From contig OY762933.1 of NCBI GenBank assembly GCA_963666765.1, positions 310,001 through 374,000 on the forward strand: DNA of 64,000 nucleotides, given 5' to 3'. Below, in pieces: positions 8,385 through 17,819 of this stretch. Numbering within the stretch: the stretch's first letter is position 1; every line of letters starts with the position of its first letter. A model generated the notes under the pieces. It ran no database searches. It worked only from the letters and a program-made list of their open reading frames with translations, and was not told the origin of the DNA. Both the position numbers and the translations under genes were made by a program. The DNA is from Foliamicus sp963666765. GTDB taxonomy: Bacteria; Pseudomonadota; Gammaproteobacteria; Steroidobacterales; Foliamicaceae.

Positions 8385-9692
8385 ATGACAGCGTTCTACA
8401 GCACCCGCGGCAGCGGTCCCGCCAGGCTCGAAGCCGTGCTGCAGACCGGCACCGCGCCGGACGGCGGCCTGTTTGTGCCAGAGCGCCTGGCGGCCTTCGA
8501 ACGCGGGGCGCTGGCGGAAACGGCCACTCCGGCGGAGCTGGCCCAGCGCATGCTGGCTCCCTATTTCGAGGGGTCGTCCCTGGCCGGCGCCTTGCCGGAA
8601 ATCTGCGCCGACGCCTTCGCCTATCCGCTTCCACTGGTGGACTTGTCGCCGGCGGGCAACGGCGCGCGACTGCAATTGCTGGAGCTGTTTCACGGCCCGA
8701 CGGCGGCGTTCAAGGACTACGGAGCGCGGTTCCTGTCGGCGTGTCTGGAGCGCATCCTCGTCGACGAGCCCGCATCGTCACAGCCGCTGACCATCCTGGT
8801 CGCCACATCGGGCGATACCGGCGCGGCCGTTGCCTCGGCGTTTTCCGGCCGGGACAAGATCCGCGTGGTCGTGCTCTTTCCCAAGGGCCGGATTTCGCCG
8901 CGCCAGGAGCACCACCTGGGCTGCTGGGACGAGAATGTCCAGGCGCTCGCCGTGCACGGCGCGTTCGACGACTGTCAGCGTCTTGTCAAGCAGGCTTTCG
9001 CGGATTCCGGGCTGCGCAAACGGGTGCGGCTGGGCTCGGCCAACAGCATCAATCTAGGGCGGCTGCTCCCGCAAAGCGCCTATCACGCCTGGGCCGCGAT
9101 CAAGGCGGGCCAAGGGAGCCATTTCGTCGTTCCCACCGGAAACATGGGCAACGGTGTGGCCTGCCTGTGGGCGCGCGAGATGGGTGCGGGCATCGGCCGC
9201 ATCCTGCTGACGACCAACGCCAACCGCACGATCGGCGACTACCTTTCCAGCGGCGAATACCGGGGGCGCGAAAGCATAGGCACGCTGGCCAACGCCATGG
9301 ACGTGGGCGATCCCAGCAACATGGAACGGCTTCGCCACCACTTCAACGGCGATGTGGGCCGTATTCGTGACGCCGTCAGTGCCACGAGCGTTGGCGATGA
9401 GCGGATTCGCCAGCGGATCCGCCGGGAACACGAGGATTCCGGGGTGGTGCTATGCCCTCATACCGCCGCCGGCGTGGACGCCTGCCGCGAGATACTTGCC
9501 GAAGCCGGTGCGCCGGACGGCAACTGGGTCATCGCCGCCACCGCCCATCCCGCCAAGTTCGAAACCGTGGTCGAACCGCTGATCGAGACTACGGTTGCAC
9601 CACCGCCGCAACTTGAAGAACTGCTCTCGCGCCGTTCCAGCCACGAGGAAATACCTGCAGAGCTTGCCGCGCTCACTCCCTTTCTTGGCTAG
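8385..9692 (+). CDS. thrC: Threonine synthase
   Basis: This 435-residue PLP enzyme converts O-phosphohomoserine to threonine. It begins FYSTRGSGPARLEAVLQTG, typical of the proteobacterial form. The PLP lysine lies in ELFHGPTAAFKDYGARF, and LVATSGDTGAAVASAFSG binds the cofactor phosphate. The start is 11 bases after thrA, so the two genes are probably one operon. The substrate-making homoserine kinase is not in this cluster. The 3' end overlaps the convergent GST gene by 20 bases (9673-9692). Confidence 0.95.
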   Translation: MTAFYSTRGSGPARLEAVLQTGTAPDGGLFVPERLAAFERGALAETATPAELAQRMLAPYFEGSSLAGALPEICADAFAYPLPLVDLSPAGNGARLQLLELFHGPTAAFKDYGARFLSACLERILVDEPASSQPLTILVATSGDTGAAVASAFSGRDKIRVVVLFPKGRISPRQEHHLGCWDENVQALAVHGAFDDCQRLVKQAFADSGLRKRVRLGSANSINLGRLLPQSAYHAWAAIKAGQGSHFVVPTGNMGNGVACLWAREMGAGIGRILLTTNANRTIGDYLSSGEYRGRESIGTLANAMDVGDPSNMERLRHHFNGDVGRIRDAVSATSVGDERIRQRIRREHEDSGVVLCPHTAAGVDACREILAEAGAPDGNWVIAATAHPAKFETVVEPLIETTVAPPPQLEELLSRRSSHEEIPAELAALTPFLG

Positions 9693-10305
9693 ATTGCGGC
9701 ATTAGCGCGTTATCGATTGCGACGGCGCGGAGCCGGGCCGGGCGGTTCTCAAGCCGGGACCAGTAATCCACGAAGGCCGGGCGCTTTTCCAGCGAACCGA
9801 ACTGGAAGCCGAAGCCGAGATGCGATCCCACGTACAGGTCTGCTGCGCTGAAGTTCGCTCCCGCAATGAATTCGCTTGCGCTTACCGCGGCTTCGAGCGT
9901 GTCGAGGACCAGCTCCAGGTTTCCGTAGCCGATCATGGACTCACGTTCCGGGGGGACCTCGAGCTTCAAAGCCATGTTGATGGTTGCTGACTCAAGGGGG
10001 CCGGCAGCGAAGAACATCCACCGGTAGTAGGCGCCGCGCTCCTTCGGCGGGGGCGCCAGTCCCGCTTCGGGAAACGCGTCGGCCAGATAGGCGCAGATTG
10101 CGGCGGCTTCCGTAACCACGATGCCGCGATGCCGGATCGTGGGTACCTTGCCCATGGGATTGACGGCCAGGAAGTCCTCGGATTTCATATCGGGGCCGTA
10201 CTGGAGCACCTCGGTGCGGTATTCGGCGCCGACTTCCTCCAGCATCCAGCGCGCGATCTGTCCGCGCGACATGGGATTCGTGTAAAGGATGATTTCTTCG
10301 CTCAT
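9673..10305 (-). CDS. Glutathione S-transferase family protein
   Basis: This 210-residue protein has the N-terminal thioredoxin-like GST domain: IILYTNPMSRGQIARWMLEEVG, the cis-proline loop NPMGKVPTIRHRG and the glutathione-binding VTEAAAICAYLAD. An all-helical C-terminal domain follows (ANFSAADLYVGSHLGFG). I start it at ATG 10305, preceded by GGGAG on the minus strand, rather than the longer open frame. It probably conjugates or reduces electrophiles in the cytoplasm; substrate unknown. It converges on thrC with a 20-base overlap and has no operon partner. Confidence 0.88.
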   Translation of the reverse strand: MSEEIILYTNPMSRGQIARWMLEEVGAEYRTEVLQYGPDMKSEDFLAVNPMGKVPTIRHRGIVVTEAAAICAYLADAFPEAGLAPPPKERGAYYRWMFFAAGPLESATINMALKLEVPPERESMIGYGNLELVLDTLEAAVSASEFIAGANFSAADLYVGSHLGFGFQFGSLEKRPAFVDYWSRLENRPARLRAVAIDNALMPQSSQERE

Positions 10306-10418
10306 GGGGAACTCCCGTTGAAAAGCTGTGCAGATTCTATTGCTGACTTGCATTTCCGCGACTGGCGCTATCGCGTACGCGGGCTGTAGAGCCGATTCTC
10401 GATGCTATTCGAGCCCGA

Positions 10419-10508
10419 TTAGGCCAGGGGTTTCCCGTGCTCCACTGCCAGTTCAAGTTGGCCGGCCAAGGCCGCGCGCCGTGACTCCGGCGGCGACAGG
10501 TTACGGAA
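10419..10508 (-). pseudogene. Fragment of a second tatD-like gene
   Basis: Nineteen bases after the typA stop, the minus strand encodes about 29 residues (FRNLSPPESRRAALAGQLEL, continuing AVEHGKPLA) before TAA. These align without gaps to an internal segment of the intact TatD protein encoded upstream of typA (FRNLSPPVKQRAAFAGQLEL, then AVEHGKPV). By eye about 22 of 28 residues agree, and the nucleotide match is also clear against about 12820-12895. No start codon or remaining domain is present, so this is a relic of a duplicated tatD. The rest of 10306-10526 shows only the GST upstream region and a weak CTCGA/TCGAG dyad. Confidence 0.7.
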
Positions 10509-10526
10509 GGTGCTGCGCCGGAAAGG

Positions 10527-12350
10527 TCAGGCCCGTTGCCGGCTGGCGCGGCGGCGCTCTCCCTGGGTCAGGAGCTTTTTCCGCAAGCGGATATTGCCCG
10601 GTGTTGCCTCCACGAGTTCATCGCTGTCGATAAACTCCAGGGCCCGCTCCAGGGTCAGACGCAGCGGGGGGGTCAGAATGAGGTTCTCGTCGGATCCCGC
10701 GGCGCGAATGTTGGTGAGTTGCTTGCCCTTGGTGGGGTTGACCGGGAGGTCGGCGCTACGCTTGTTCACGCCCACGATCATGCCGTCATAGACTTCCTCG
10801 CCGTGGCCGATCAGCAAGCGTCCCCGGTCCTGGAGCTTGAACAGCGAATACGCGAGGGCCTTGCCGTTTACCATCGACACCATGGCGCCATTGTTGCGCT
10901 GGCCAATCTCGCCGGGCGCGCACCGATCGTAGCGCTCGAACACGTGGTAGAGCAGGCCGGTTCCGGCGGTTGCGGTCAGATATTCGGTCCGAAAGCCGAT
11001 CAGCCCGCGGGCCGGGATCAGGTAGTCCAGGCGTACCCGCCCGCGCCCATCCGGGGCCATATCCAACAGTTCGCCACGGCGTTCGGCCAGGCGGCTCATG
11101 ACAGCGCCCTGGTAGGCTTCGCCGAAGTCAACGGTCAGCCGCTCCCAGGGTTCGCACAGCGCGCCCCCGATTTCGCGCTCAATCACCTCGGGGCGCGAAA
11201 CCGCCAGCTCGAAGCTCTCCCGACGCATCGTCTCGATCAGTATCGACAGGTGCAGTTCGCCACGGCCGGAAACGCGAAATTTGTCCGGGTCGGCGGTGCC
11301 CTCGACCCGTAGTGCGATGTTGTGTTTCAGTTCGCGCTCAAGGCGCTCGCGGATCTGGCGGCTTGTCAGGTATTTTCCCTCTCGCCCGGCGAACGGCGAC
11401 TTGTTGACCTGAAATGTCATGCTGATGGTGGGCTCATCCACCTGCAAGGCAGGCAACGGTTCGGGACGGTCCTGGTCGCAGATGGTTTCGGAAATCTTCA
11501 GGTCGGCGATACCGCTGAAGGCCACGATGTCGCCGGCGCCCGCTTGCTGCACCCGGTTCTTTTCCAGGCCCTCGAACCCGAATAGTTCAAGGAGCCGCCC
11601 GGAGCGTGCCGAGCCGCCGGGTTGGACCACGGTGATCGGGCGGTTGAGGTCCGCGAGGCCTCGAGAGATCCGGCCGATCCCCAGCACGCCGACGTAAGCA
11701 TCGTAGTCGAGGCTTGAAACCTGCAGTTGCAGCGGCCCATCCGCATCGACATCGGGAGGCGGGACATGCTTGACGATCGCCTCGAACAGCGGGCTTGTGT
11801 CGCCGCTTCTGGCCGTGGGGTCGGTGCTGGCATAGCCCTTGAGCGCGGACGCATAGATCACCGGAAAGTCGAGTTGCTCATTGGTCGCGCCCAGTCGATC
11901 GAACAATTCGAATGTCTGCTCCATTACCCAGTCCGGGCGTGCGCCGTCCCGGTCGATCTTGTTGATGACCACCAGCGGGGTAAAGCCGCGCGCGAAAGCT
12001 TTCTGCGCAACGAAGCGAGTCTGCGGCATCGGACCCTCCACGGCATCAACGAGCAGCAGCACACTGTCCACCATGGACAACACCCGCTCCACCTCGCCGC
12101 CGAAATCCGAGTGCCCCGGCGTGTCGACGATATTGATACGCCAATCGCGCCAGGAGAGCGCGGTGTTCTTCGACAGAATCGTGATGCCGCGCTCGCGTTC
12201 CAGGTCATTGCTGTCCATCGCCCGCTCCGGCAGCACGGCGCGGGAATCCAGGGTGCTCGACTGCCGCAGCAGCTTGTCAACCAGCGTGGTCTTGCCATGG
12301 TCCACGTGGGCGATGATGGCAATATTTCGGAAGCGGTCCTGGCGGAGCAT
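10527..12350 (-). CDS. typA: Ribosome-associated GTPase BipA/TypA
   Basis: This 607-residue translational GTPase has all G motifs: AHVDHGKTTLVDKLL (G1, near residue 15), RERGITI (G2), DTPGHSDFGGE (G3), NKIDRDGARPDWV (G4) and SALKG (G5). EF-G-like domains and the BipA-specific C-terminal domain follow (GPVNPTKGKQLTNIR-type segment, here NPTKGKQLTNIRAAGSDE). Length equals the usual 600-610. BipA assists 50S assembly and stress adaptation, notably in the cold. It starts 22 bases after tatD on the same strand, so co-transcription is likely. Nothing looks degraded. Confidence 0.96.
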   Translation of the reverse strand: MLRQDRFRNIAIIAHVDHGKTTLVDKLLRQSSTLDSRAVLPERAMDSNDLERERGITILSKNTALSWRDWRINIVDTPGHSDFGGEVERVLSMVDSVLLLVDAVEGPMPQTRFVAQKAFARGFTPLVVINKIDRDGARPDWVMEQTFELFDRLGATNEQLDFPVIYASALKGYASTDPTARSGDTSPLFEAIVKHVPPPDVDADGPLQLQVSSLDYDAYVGVLGIGRISRGLADLNRPITVVQPGGSARSGRLLELFGFEGLEKNRVQQAGAGDIVAFSGIADLKISETICDQDRPEPLPALQVDEPTISMTFQVNKSPFAGREGKYLTSRQIRERLERELKHNIALRVEGTADPDKFRVSGRGELHLSILIETMRRESFELAVSRPEVIEREIGGALCEPWERLTVDFGEAYQGAVMSRLAERRGELLDMAPDGRGRVRLDYLIPARGLIGFRTEYLTATAGTGLLYHVFERYDRCAPGEIGQRNNGAMVSMVNGKALAYSLFKLQDRGRLLIGHGEEVYDGMIVGVNKRSADLPVNPTKGKQLTNIRAAGSDENLILTPPLRLTLERALEFIDSDELVEATPGNIRLRKKLLTQGERRRASRQRA

Positions 12351-12372
12351 GATGTCTTGGGGCTTGTTGACG

Positions 12373-13203
12373 CTATGGGGAGCCGGTCTGCGCCGTTTCG
12401 GGCGCGGGCCAACCGAAAAGCGCGTGCGTGTTGCGGCGGCTGGCGGCGGCCAGTTCTTCCGCGTCCACGTTCATGTGCCGGGCCAGGGCCAGGGCGACAT
12501 ACGGCAGGAACTCGGGTTCGTTGCGGCGCTTTTTCCTGGGCTTGACGTAGGGATGGCGGGGCAGGAGGTAGGGACTGTCGGTTTCCAGAAGCACGCGGTC
12601 CGGCGGCAGCACGGCAATCGCTCGCAAGAGGTCCTGGTTGCGGCGTTCGTCGCATATCCACCCGGTAATTCCGATATACAGCCCCAGTTCCAGGTAGCTC
12701 TCGATTTCCTCCGGCCCGCCGGTAAAACAATGTGCTACGCCACCGGCCTCGCGGAGCTCATGTTCCTTCAGGATTGCCAGAAAGTCGTCGTGCGCTTCGC
12801 GCTGATGGAGAAAAACCGGCTTGCCGTGCTCGACCGCCAGTTCAAGCTGGCCCGCGAAAGCGGCACGCTGCTTTACCGGCGGCGACAGGTTGCGAAAATA
12901 ATCCAGGCCGCACTCGCCCCCCGCCACCGCCAGATGATTGTTAAGCACCCGGCCCAGCCTCTGCCGGGCCCGTTGGGGCGAATCCGACCATTGGGTAGCC
13001 AGATGTGGATGAATTCCGGCAGTACACCGCAATGTTTCCGGGTCCTCCTGCGCCAGGGACAGCGCCCGCTCCGTTTCTTCCAGCCCCGTCCCGGTCACGA
13101 TCATGTGCTGCACGCCGGCTTGAATGGCGCGTTGCTTTACCGCTTGCCGGTCTTCGTCAAACGACGCGTCCGCCAGGTTGGCGCCAATATCAACCAACTT
13201 CAC
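12373..13203 (-). CDS. tatD: TatD-family metal-dependent DNase
   Basis: This 276-residue protein opens with LVDIGANLADASFDEDR, like E. coli TatD (DIGVNLTSSQFAKDR), where other family members have a D-x-H-x-H motif. Later TIM-barrel metal ligands are AGIHPH, GECGLDYFRN, FLHQREAHDD, HCFTGG and LETDSPYL. The family are Mg-dependent 3'-5' exonucleases linked to DNA repair and degradation. It is followed by typA 22 bases on. A 28-residue piece of a second copy lies past typA, suggesting an old duplication around typA. Family assignment is secure; TatD versus YjjV or YcfH is based on the N-terminus. Confidence 0.88.
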   Translation of the reverse strand: MKLVDIGANLADASFDEDRQAVKQRAIQAGVQHMIVTGTGLEETERALSLAQEDPETLRCTAGIHPHLATQWSDSPQRARQRLGRVLNNHLAVAGGECGLDYFRNLSPPVKQRAAFAGQLELAVEHGKPVFLHQREAHDDFLAILKEHELREAGGVAHCFTGGPEEIESYLELGLYIGITGWICDERRNQDLLRAIAVLPPDRVLLETDSPYLLPRHPYVKPRKKRRNEPEFLPYVALALARHMNVDAEELAAASRRNTHALFGWPAPETAQTGSP

Positions 13204-13278
13204 TGGCGTGTTCCCTTCGGGGCTGTCTCGGAATGCAATGCGGTGAAGACGTCCCCGGCGATTTCCGTCCGCATCGGG

Positions 13279-14292
13279 TCAGGCGCCGCGCCAGCGGAAC
13301 ATGGTTGCGCCGATGGTCAGGAAGGCGGCAGTGATGCCGGTAAGGATGAGCAATTGCGGCAGCACGTCCATCACTCCCGCTCCGTACAGCATGATCTCGC
13401 GCGCAGCCGTAAGCGCGTGGGTCAGCGGAAAGATGTTCGATAGCTGCTGCACCCAGCCGGGCGCGCCGGCCAGCGAAAACCACACTCCGGACAGCAGCAT
13501 CATCGGCCAGGTGACCATGTTCAGCAGCCCGCCCGCCAGTTCCTCGCTTGTCACCCGCGCCGCCATGGCCAGCCCGATCGACACCAGGCTGATCGAAGCC
13601 AGCACCGCCACCAGGAACAGCGCCAGCCCGCTGCCCTCCATGCGAATGTCCAGCAGCAGGCGCGTGGCCCCGTAGAGCAGCAGGGTGACGAAGATCGCCA
13701 GCATCAGGCGTGAAATGATCTGGGCGGACAGGAATTCCACCGGCCGCAGCGGGGTGGCCTTCAGGCGCTTCAAGAATCCGTTCTTCCGATAGCGCACCAC
13801 CACGTAGCCGACGCCGAACAGGCAGCTGAACATGATGTTCATGCCGAGGATGCCCGGGATCAGCCAGTCGACATAAGTGATCGGATCGCCGCTGGACTGC
13901 TGCCGCTGCCATTCGCCTTCCTGCGATGAAGCTTCAAGCAGGCGCTCGGCGAAGTATCCGCCGGGCGACTCAGGATTGATCCAGTACGTTCCGGAGTTCA
14001 GGTTCAGGGCCAGGTCGAGCTGATGGTTGGCGACCTGTTCGATCGCCTGCTCCCGGTCCATGGCGATGAAGTCGAAATAGCGGGTCTGAAGGTAGGGGTG
14101 CGCGGCCGTGTTGATCTCCTGTTCGGCCTGCACCAGCCCGACCTTGTAGGCCGCGCGGTCGCCGCCGGAGAAGATCGCCGCCATGCCCGCCACCAGGAGC
14201 AGAGGCATGGCCACGTTCCAGCCGAGCGTGGCCTTGTCGCGCAGAAACTCGAGATTGCGCGCGTGCAGTATGGCGAGAATGCGTTGAATCAC
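13279..14292 (-). CDS. ABC-2 type transporter permease
   Basis: This 337-residue membrane protein has one N-terminal segment (about residues 25-42) and five more in the C-terminal half (from about residue 140). A large extracytoplasmic domain lies between, the ABC2_membrane_3 layout. LIPGILGMNIMFSCLFGVGYVVVRYRKNGFLKRLKATPLR is the characteristic permease segment near residues 165-204. Its start overlaps the end of the ATPase gene by four bases, so they form one exporter. Substrates of such pairs include drugs, lipids and polysaccharides; nothing here identifies one. Confidence 0.88.
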   Translation of the reverse strand: MIQRILAILHARNLEFLRDKATLGWNVAMPLLLVAGMAAIFSGGDRAAYKVGLVQAEQEINTAAHPYLQTRYFDFIAMDREQAIEQVANHQLDLALNLNSGTYWINPESPGGYFAERLLEASSQEGEWQRQQSSGDPITYVDWLIPGILGMNIMFSCLFGVGYVVVRYRKNGFLKRLKATPLRPVEFLSAQIISRLMLAIFVTLLLYGATRLLLDIRMEGSGLALFLVAVLASISLVSIGLAMAARVTSEELAGGLLNMVTWPMMLLSGVWFSLAGAPGWVQQLSNIFPLTHALTAAREIMLYGAGVMDVLPQLLILTGITAAFLTIGATMFRWRGA

Positions 14293-15179
14293 GATCTGAG
14301 CTCCTTGCCTGTCAGGTCCAGGAACAGGTCCTCCAGGCGGAAGGGACGAATGTTCAGTCGGCCGAGAGGCGCACCCGCGCGGCTCAGCCGGGTAATGGCC
14401 TCGTTGGCGTCATCGGTGTGAATTTCCACCAGCCCGTTGCGCCGGTAGGTGTGGAAGGGGAACTCCGGGGGCAGTTCCTCAAGGTCGGATTCGGGCAGTT
14501 CCAGGATGATTTCCTTGTAGTGCGCTTTCAGAAGCGTGTCCGGGGCGCCCTGCGTGATGATCACGCCCTCGTTCATGATCACGATTTCATCGCACAGAGC
14601 CTGCGCTTCCTCCATGTAGTGCGTGGTCAGCACAATGGTCTTGTTGCGCGCGCGGATACGCTCCACCAGTTCCCAGAAATTACGCCGTGCCTGCGGGTCC
14701 ATGCCGGTTGTGGGCTCGTCCAGGAAGAGGATTTCCGGATCGTTCACCAGTGCGATGGCCAGCAGCAGGCGCTGGCGCTGTCCGCCGGACAGTTTGCGGT
14801 TGTCGCGCTTCTCGAGCTTTTCCAGCGCGCAGTCGGCGATCACCTGGTCGATATCGGCGCGGCGCCGGTACAGCCGGTGGAACATTTCCAGGGTTTCGCG
14901 CACCGTGATGAAGTCCTGCAGGGCGGCTGTCTGAAATTGAACGCCGGAATCCTGGCGGAATTTCGCCCCGGCTTTCTCACCCTCGTACAGCACCTCGCCG
15001 GAAGTGGCGGGCGTTACGCCTTCGATGATTTCCACGGTAGTGGTCTTGCCGGCGCCGTTCGGCCCGAGTAGGCCGAAGCAGCAGTTGCGCGGCACATCGA
15101 AGGAAATGCCGCGAACCGCCCGAACCGCCCCATAGTCCTTGACCAGTTCACGCACCGCGAGGATTGGCGGCCCCGTCAC
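14289..15179 (-). CDS. ABC transporter ATP-binding protein (exporter type)
   Basis: This 296-residue ATPase has Walker A GPNGAGKTTT near residue 39, the Q-loop around GVQFQTAALQDF, signature LSGGQRQRL, Walker B EILFLDEPTTGMD and the H-loop TTHYMEEA. The C-terminal 80 residues form the extra domain seen in DrrA/NatA-like export ATPases. It partners the overlapping permease downstream. It sits nine bases from the acnA stop on the same strand, so some read-through from acnA is possible. Confidence 0.93.
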   Translation of the reverse strand: MTGPPILAVRELVKDYGAVRAVRGISFDVPRNCCFGLLGPNGAGKTTTVEIIEGVTPATSGEVLYEGEKAGAKFRQDSGVQFQTAALQDFITVRETLEMFHRLYRRRADIDQVIADCALEKLEKRDNRKLSGGQRQRLLLAIALVNDPEILFLDEPTTGMDPQARRNFWELVERIRARNKTIVLTTHYMEEAQALCDEIVIMNEGVIITQGAPDTLLKAHYKEIILELPESDLEELPPEFPFHTYRRNGLVEIHTDDANEAITRLSRAGAPLGRLNIRPFRLEDLFLDLTGKELRS

Positions 15180-15188
15180 GCGTGGACC

Positions 15189-17789
15189 TCAGGCCGCCAG
15201 GCGGCGCAACACGTAGGGAAGAATGCCTCCATGCCGGAAATATTCGTGCTCCTTCGGCGTGTCGATTCGCGAGCTCGCTGCGAATTCGACCGTGGAACCG
15301 TCGGTGCGCGTGGCGCGCACCATCACGTTTGCGCCGTTCGGGGCGGAGATGTCGAACGTTTCGCTGCCGTCCAGTCCAAGGCTTGCGGCATCCGTCCCTT
15401 CGGGAAATTCGAGCGGATGCACGCCCATGCCCACCAGGTTGGAGCGATGGATTCGCTCGAAGCTGGTTGCGATCACCGCGCGCACGCCCAATAGCGCCGT
15501 ACCCTTGGCCGCCCAGTCGCGCGAGGAGCCCGAACCGTATTCCTTGCCGGCCAGCACCACCAGCGGCGTTTGCTCTTCGCCGTAGCGCATGGCGGCGTCG
15601 TAGATGCTCATTACCTCGCCGTCGGGCTGTAGCCGCGTCCAGCCGCCGTCCACGCCGCCTGCCAGGCGATTGCGCAGGCGGAGGTTCGCGAATGTCCCGC
15701 GCAGCATCACTTCGTGGTTGCCGCGCCGCGAGCCGTAGGAGTTGAATTCCCGGGGCTCGACACCCTGTTCGCTCAGCCATTGACCGGCCGGCGAGCGGGC
15801 AGGGATGGCCCCGGCAGGCGAGATGTGGTCTGTGGTGACCGAGTCGCCAAGCAGCGCCAGGACCCGGGCGGCGGTGACCGCCTGCGGTTCTTCGGGCCGC
15901 GTCGACATGCCGTCGAAGAAGGGCGGGCGGCGAACGTAGGTCGAGTCCTCATTCCAGGGATACCGGCTGCTCGCCGGACTGTCCAGCGCATTCCAGCGTT
16001 CGTCGCCGTCGAATACGCCGGCATAACCCGCCTCGAACTGCGCCGCGCGCACGTGCTTCGCCACTTCAGCCTGTACTTCGGTGGAGTCGGGCCAGATATC
16101 GCGCAAATAGACGGGTTGACCGCCGGAATCCACTCCCAGGGGGTCATTCTCGAGGTCCACGTCCATGCGCCCGGCGAGTGCCCAGGCCACTACCAGGGGA
16201 GGGGAGGCCAGGTAGTTGAAATACACCAGCGGATGAATCCGCCCCTCGAAGTTGCGGTTGCCGGACAGCACGCTGCAGCCGCCCAGGCCGGATTCCTCCA
16301 CATGACGGGCGATGTCCTCGCGCAAGGGCCCCGAGTTTCCGATGCAGGTCGTGCATCCGTAGCCCACGATCTCGAAGCCCAGCGCCGACAGGTCGTCCAG
16401 GACGCCCGCGGACTCAAGGTAACGGGTGACCACCCTGGAGCCCGGCGCCAGGCTGGTCTTGACCCAGTCCGGAGGCTTGAGCCCGCGCTTGCGGGCAGCG
16501 CGCGCAAGCATGCCGGCCGCCATCATTACCGACGGGTTGGAGGTATTCGTGCAGCTGGTTATGGCCGCAATCAGCACCGCGCCGTCTCCGGGCCGCTCTT
16601 CCGTGAATGGAACGGAGGTCCCGCTACGTTCCTTCAGCGCCGAGGCGAAGGCCTGTTTGCTCTGCGTGAGCGGGATCCGGTCCTGCGGGCGCCGGGGACC
16701 GGCAATGGACGGCACGACGGCGTCCAGGTCGATATCCAGCGTATTGTCGAACTCCGGATCGGGACTGCCGTTGTCACGCCAAAGGCCCTGCGCGCGGGCG
16801 TAGGCCTCCACTAAGGCCACATGCCGTCGGTCACGTCCTGTCAGCTCAAGATAGCGTATTGTTTCACTATCAACAGGAAATATGGCACAAGTGCTTCCAA
16901 ATTCCGGCGACATATTGGCCAGAGTCGCCCGATCCGCCAGCGAAAGGCCGTTCAGGCCCTCCCCGAAGAATTCCACGAACCAGCTCACGACGCCCTTCGC
17001 GCGTAGCGCCTCGGTAACCGTAAGCACCAGGTCCGTGGCGGTGGCGGTGGGGCGCAGGCTGCCGTGCAGGCGCACGCCCAGCACCGGCGGAGGGAGCATG
17101 GTGATGGGCTGGCCGAGCAGCGCCGCTTCGGCCTCTATCCCACCGACGCCCCAGCCCAGCACGCCGAGCCCGTTGACCATGGTGGTATGAGAGTCCGTGC
17201 CGACCAGCGTGTCCGGGTAAACCAGGGTCTCTCCGTCTCGTTCGGCGCTGAAGACCACGCGCGCCAGCCGTTCCAGGTTGACCTGGTGAACGATCCCTGT
17301 ATTGGGAGGTACGACCTTCAGTTCGCGGAAGGCCTGCTGGCCCCAGTGGAGGAAGGAATAGCGTTCGCGATTGCGCTTGAACTCCAGCTCGTTGTTGCGG
17401 GCCAATGCATCGGGACTGGCGTAATGATCGACCTGCACCGAGTGGTCCACCACCAGTTCGGCTGGCGCCAGGGGATTGATCGCCTCGGGATCGCCTCCCA
17501 GGGACTCCATGGCGTCGCGCATGGCGGCCAGGTCCACGACCGCCGGCACACCGGTGAAGTCCTGCAGGATGACGCGGGCGGGACTGAACTCCAGTTCGGA
17601 CTGCCCGGTAAGCGCGTCAAGCAGCCCGTCCACGGGAGCGTTCCCGTCCGCGCTCCGTAGAAGGTTCTCCAGCAGGATCTTGCGGCAGTAGGGCAGTTTC
17701 CCCACCCGTTCCGCGCCAAGGGAAGTGATGTCGTAATAGCGGTACGGTTGACCGTCGAGAGTGAGATTGCGAGTACGGCTGGTGTTCAT
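15189..17789 (-). CDS. acnA: Aconitate hydratase A
   Basis: This 866-residue enzyme interconverts citrate and isocitrate in the TCA cycle. Motifs include VVPPNTGIVHQVNLE, TLVGTDSHTTMVNGLGVLGWG, cluster cysteines in ITSCTNTSNPSV and YGCTTCIGNSGPL, SGNRNFEGRIHP and the C-terminal swivelling-domain segment KEYGSGSSRDWAAKG. The length fits the AcnA/IRP1 type (about 890) rather than AcnB. The upstream region is AT-rich (17790-17815) and I see no clear Shine-Dalgarno before the ATG. The enzyme needs a 4Fe-4S cluster, and all three cysteines are present. Confidence 0.95.
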   Translation of the reverse strand: MNTSRTRNLTLDGQPYRYYDITSLGAERVGKLPYCRKILLENLLRSADGNAPVDGLLDALTGQSELEFSPARVILQDFTGVPAVVDLAAMRDAMESLGGDPEAINPLAPAELVVDHSVQVDHYASPDALARNNELEFKRNRERYSFLHWGQQAFRELKVVPPNTGIVHQVNLERLARVVFSAERDGETLVYPDTLVGTDSHTTMVNGLGVLGWGVGGIEAEAALLGQPITMLPPPVLGVRLHGSLRPTATATDLVLTVTEALRAKGVVSWFVEFFGEGLNGLSLADRATLANMSPEFGSTCAIFPVDSETIRYLELTGRDRRHVALVEAYARAQGLWRDNGSPDPEFDNTLDIDLDAVVPSIAGPRRPQDRIPLTQSKQAFASALKERSGTSVPFTEERPGDGAVLIAAITSCTNTSNPSVMMAAGMLARAARKRGLKPPDWVKTSLAPGSRVVTRYLESAGVLDDLSALGFEIVGYGCTTCIGNSGPLREDIARHVEESGLGGCSVLSGNRNFEGRIHPLVYFNYLASPPLVVAWALAGRMDVDLENDPLGVDSGGQPVYLRDIWPDSTEVQAEVAKHVRAAQFEAGYAGVFDGDERWNALDSPASSRYPWNEDSTYVRRPPFFDGMSTRPEEPQAVTAARVLALLGDSVTTDHISPAGAIPARSPAGQWLSEQGVEPREFNSYGSRRGNHEVMLRGTFANLRLRNRLAGGVDGGWTRLQPDGEVMSIYDAAMRYGEEQTPLVVLAGKEYGSGSSRDWAAKGTALLGVRAVIATSFERIHRSNLVGMGVHPLEFPEGTDAASLGLDGSETFDISAPNGANVMVRATRTDGSTVEFAASSRIDTPKEHEYFRHGGILPYVLRRLAA

Positions 17790-17819
17790 ATATTTAATGT
17801 AATGTATTAATAGTGATTT

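Noticed and set aside
11881..13443. A 520-residue plus-strand frame over typA and tatD
   Set aside because: It covers two clear minus-strand genes and contains no family motif; long shadow frames are expected at this GC.
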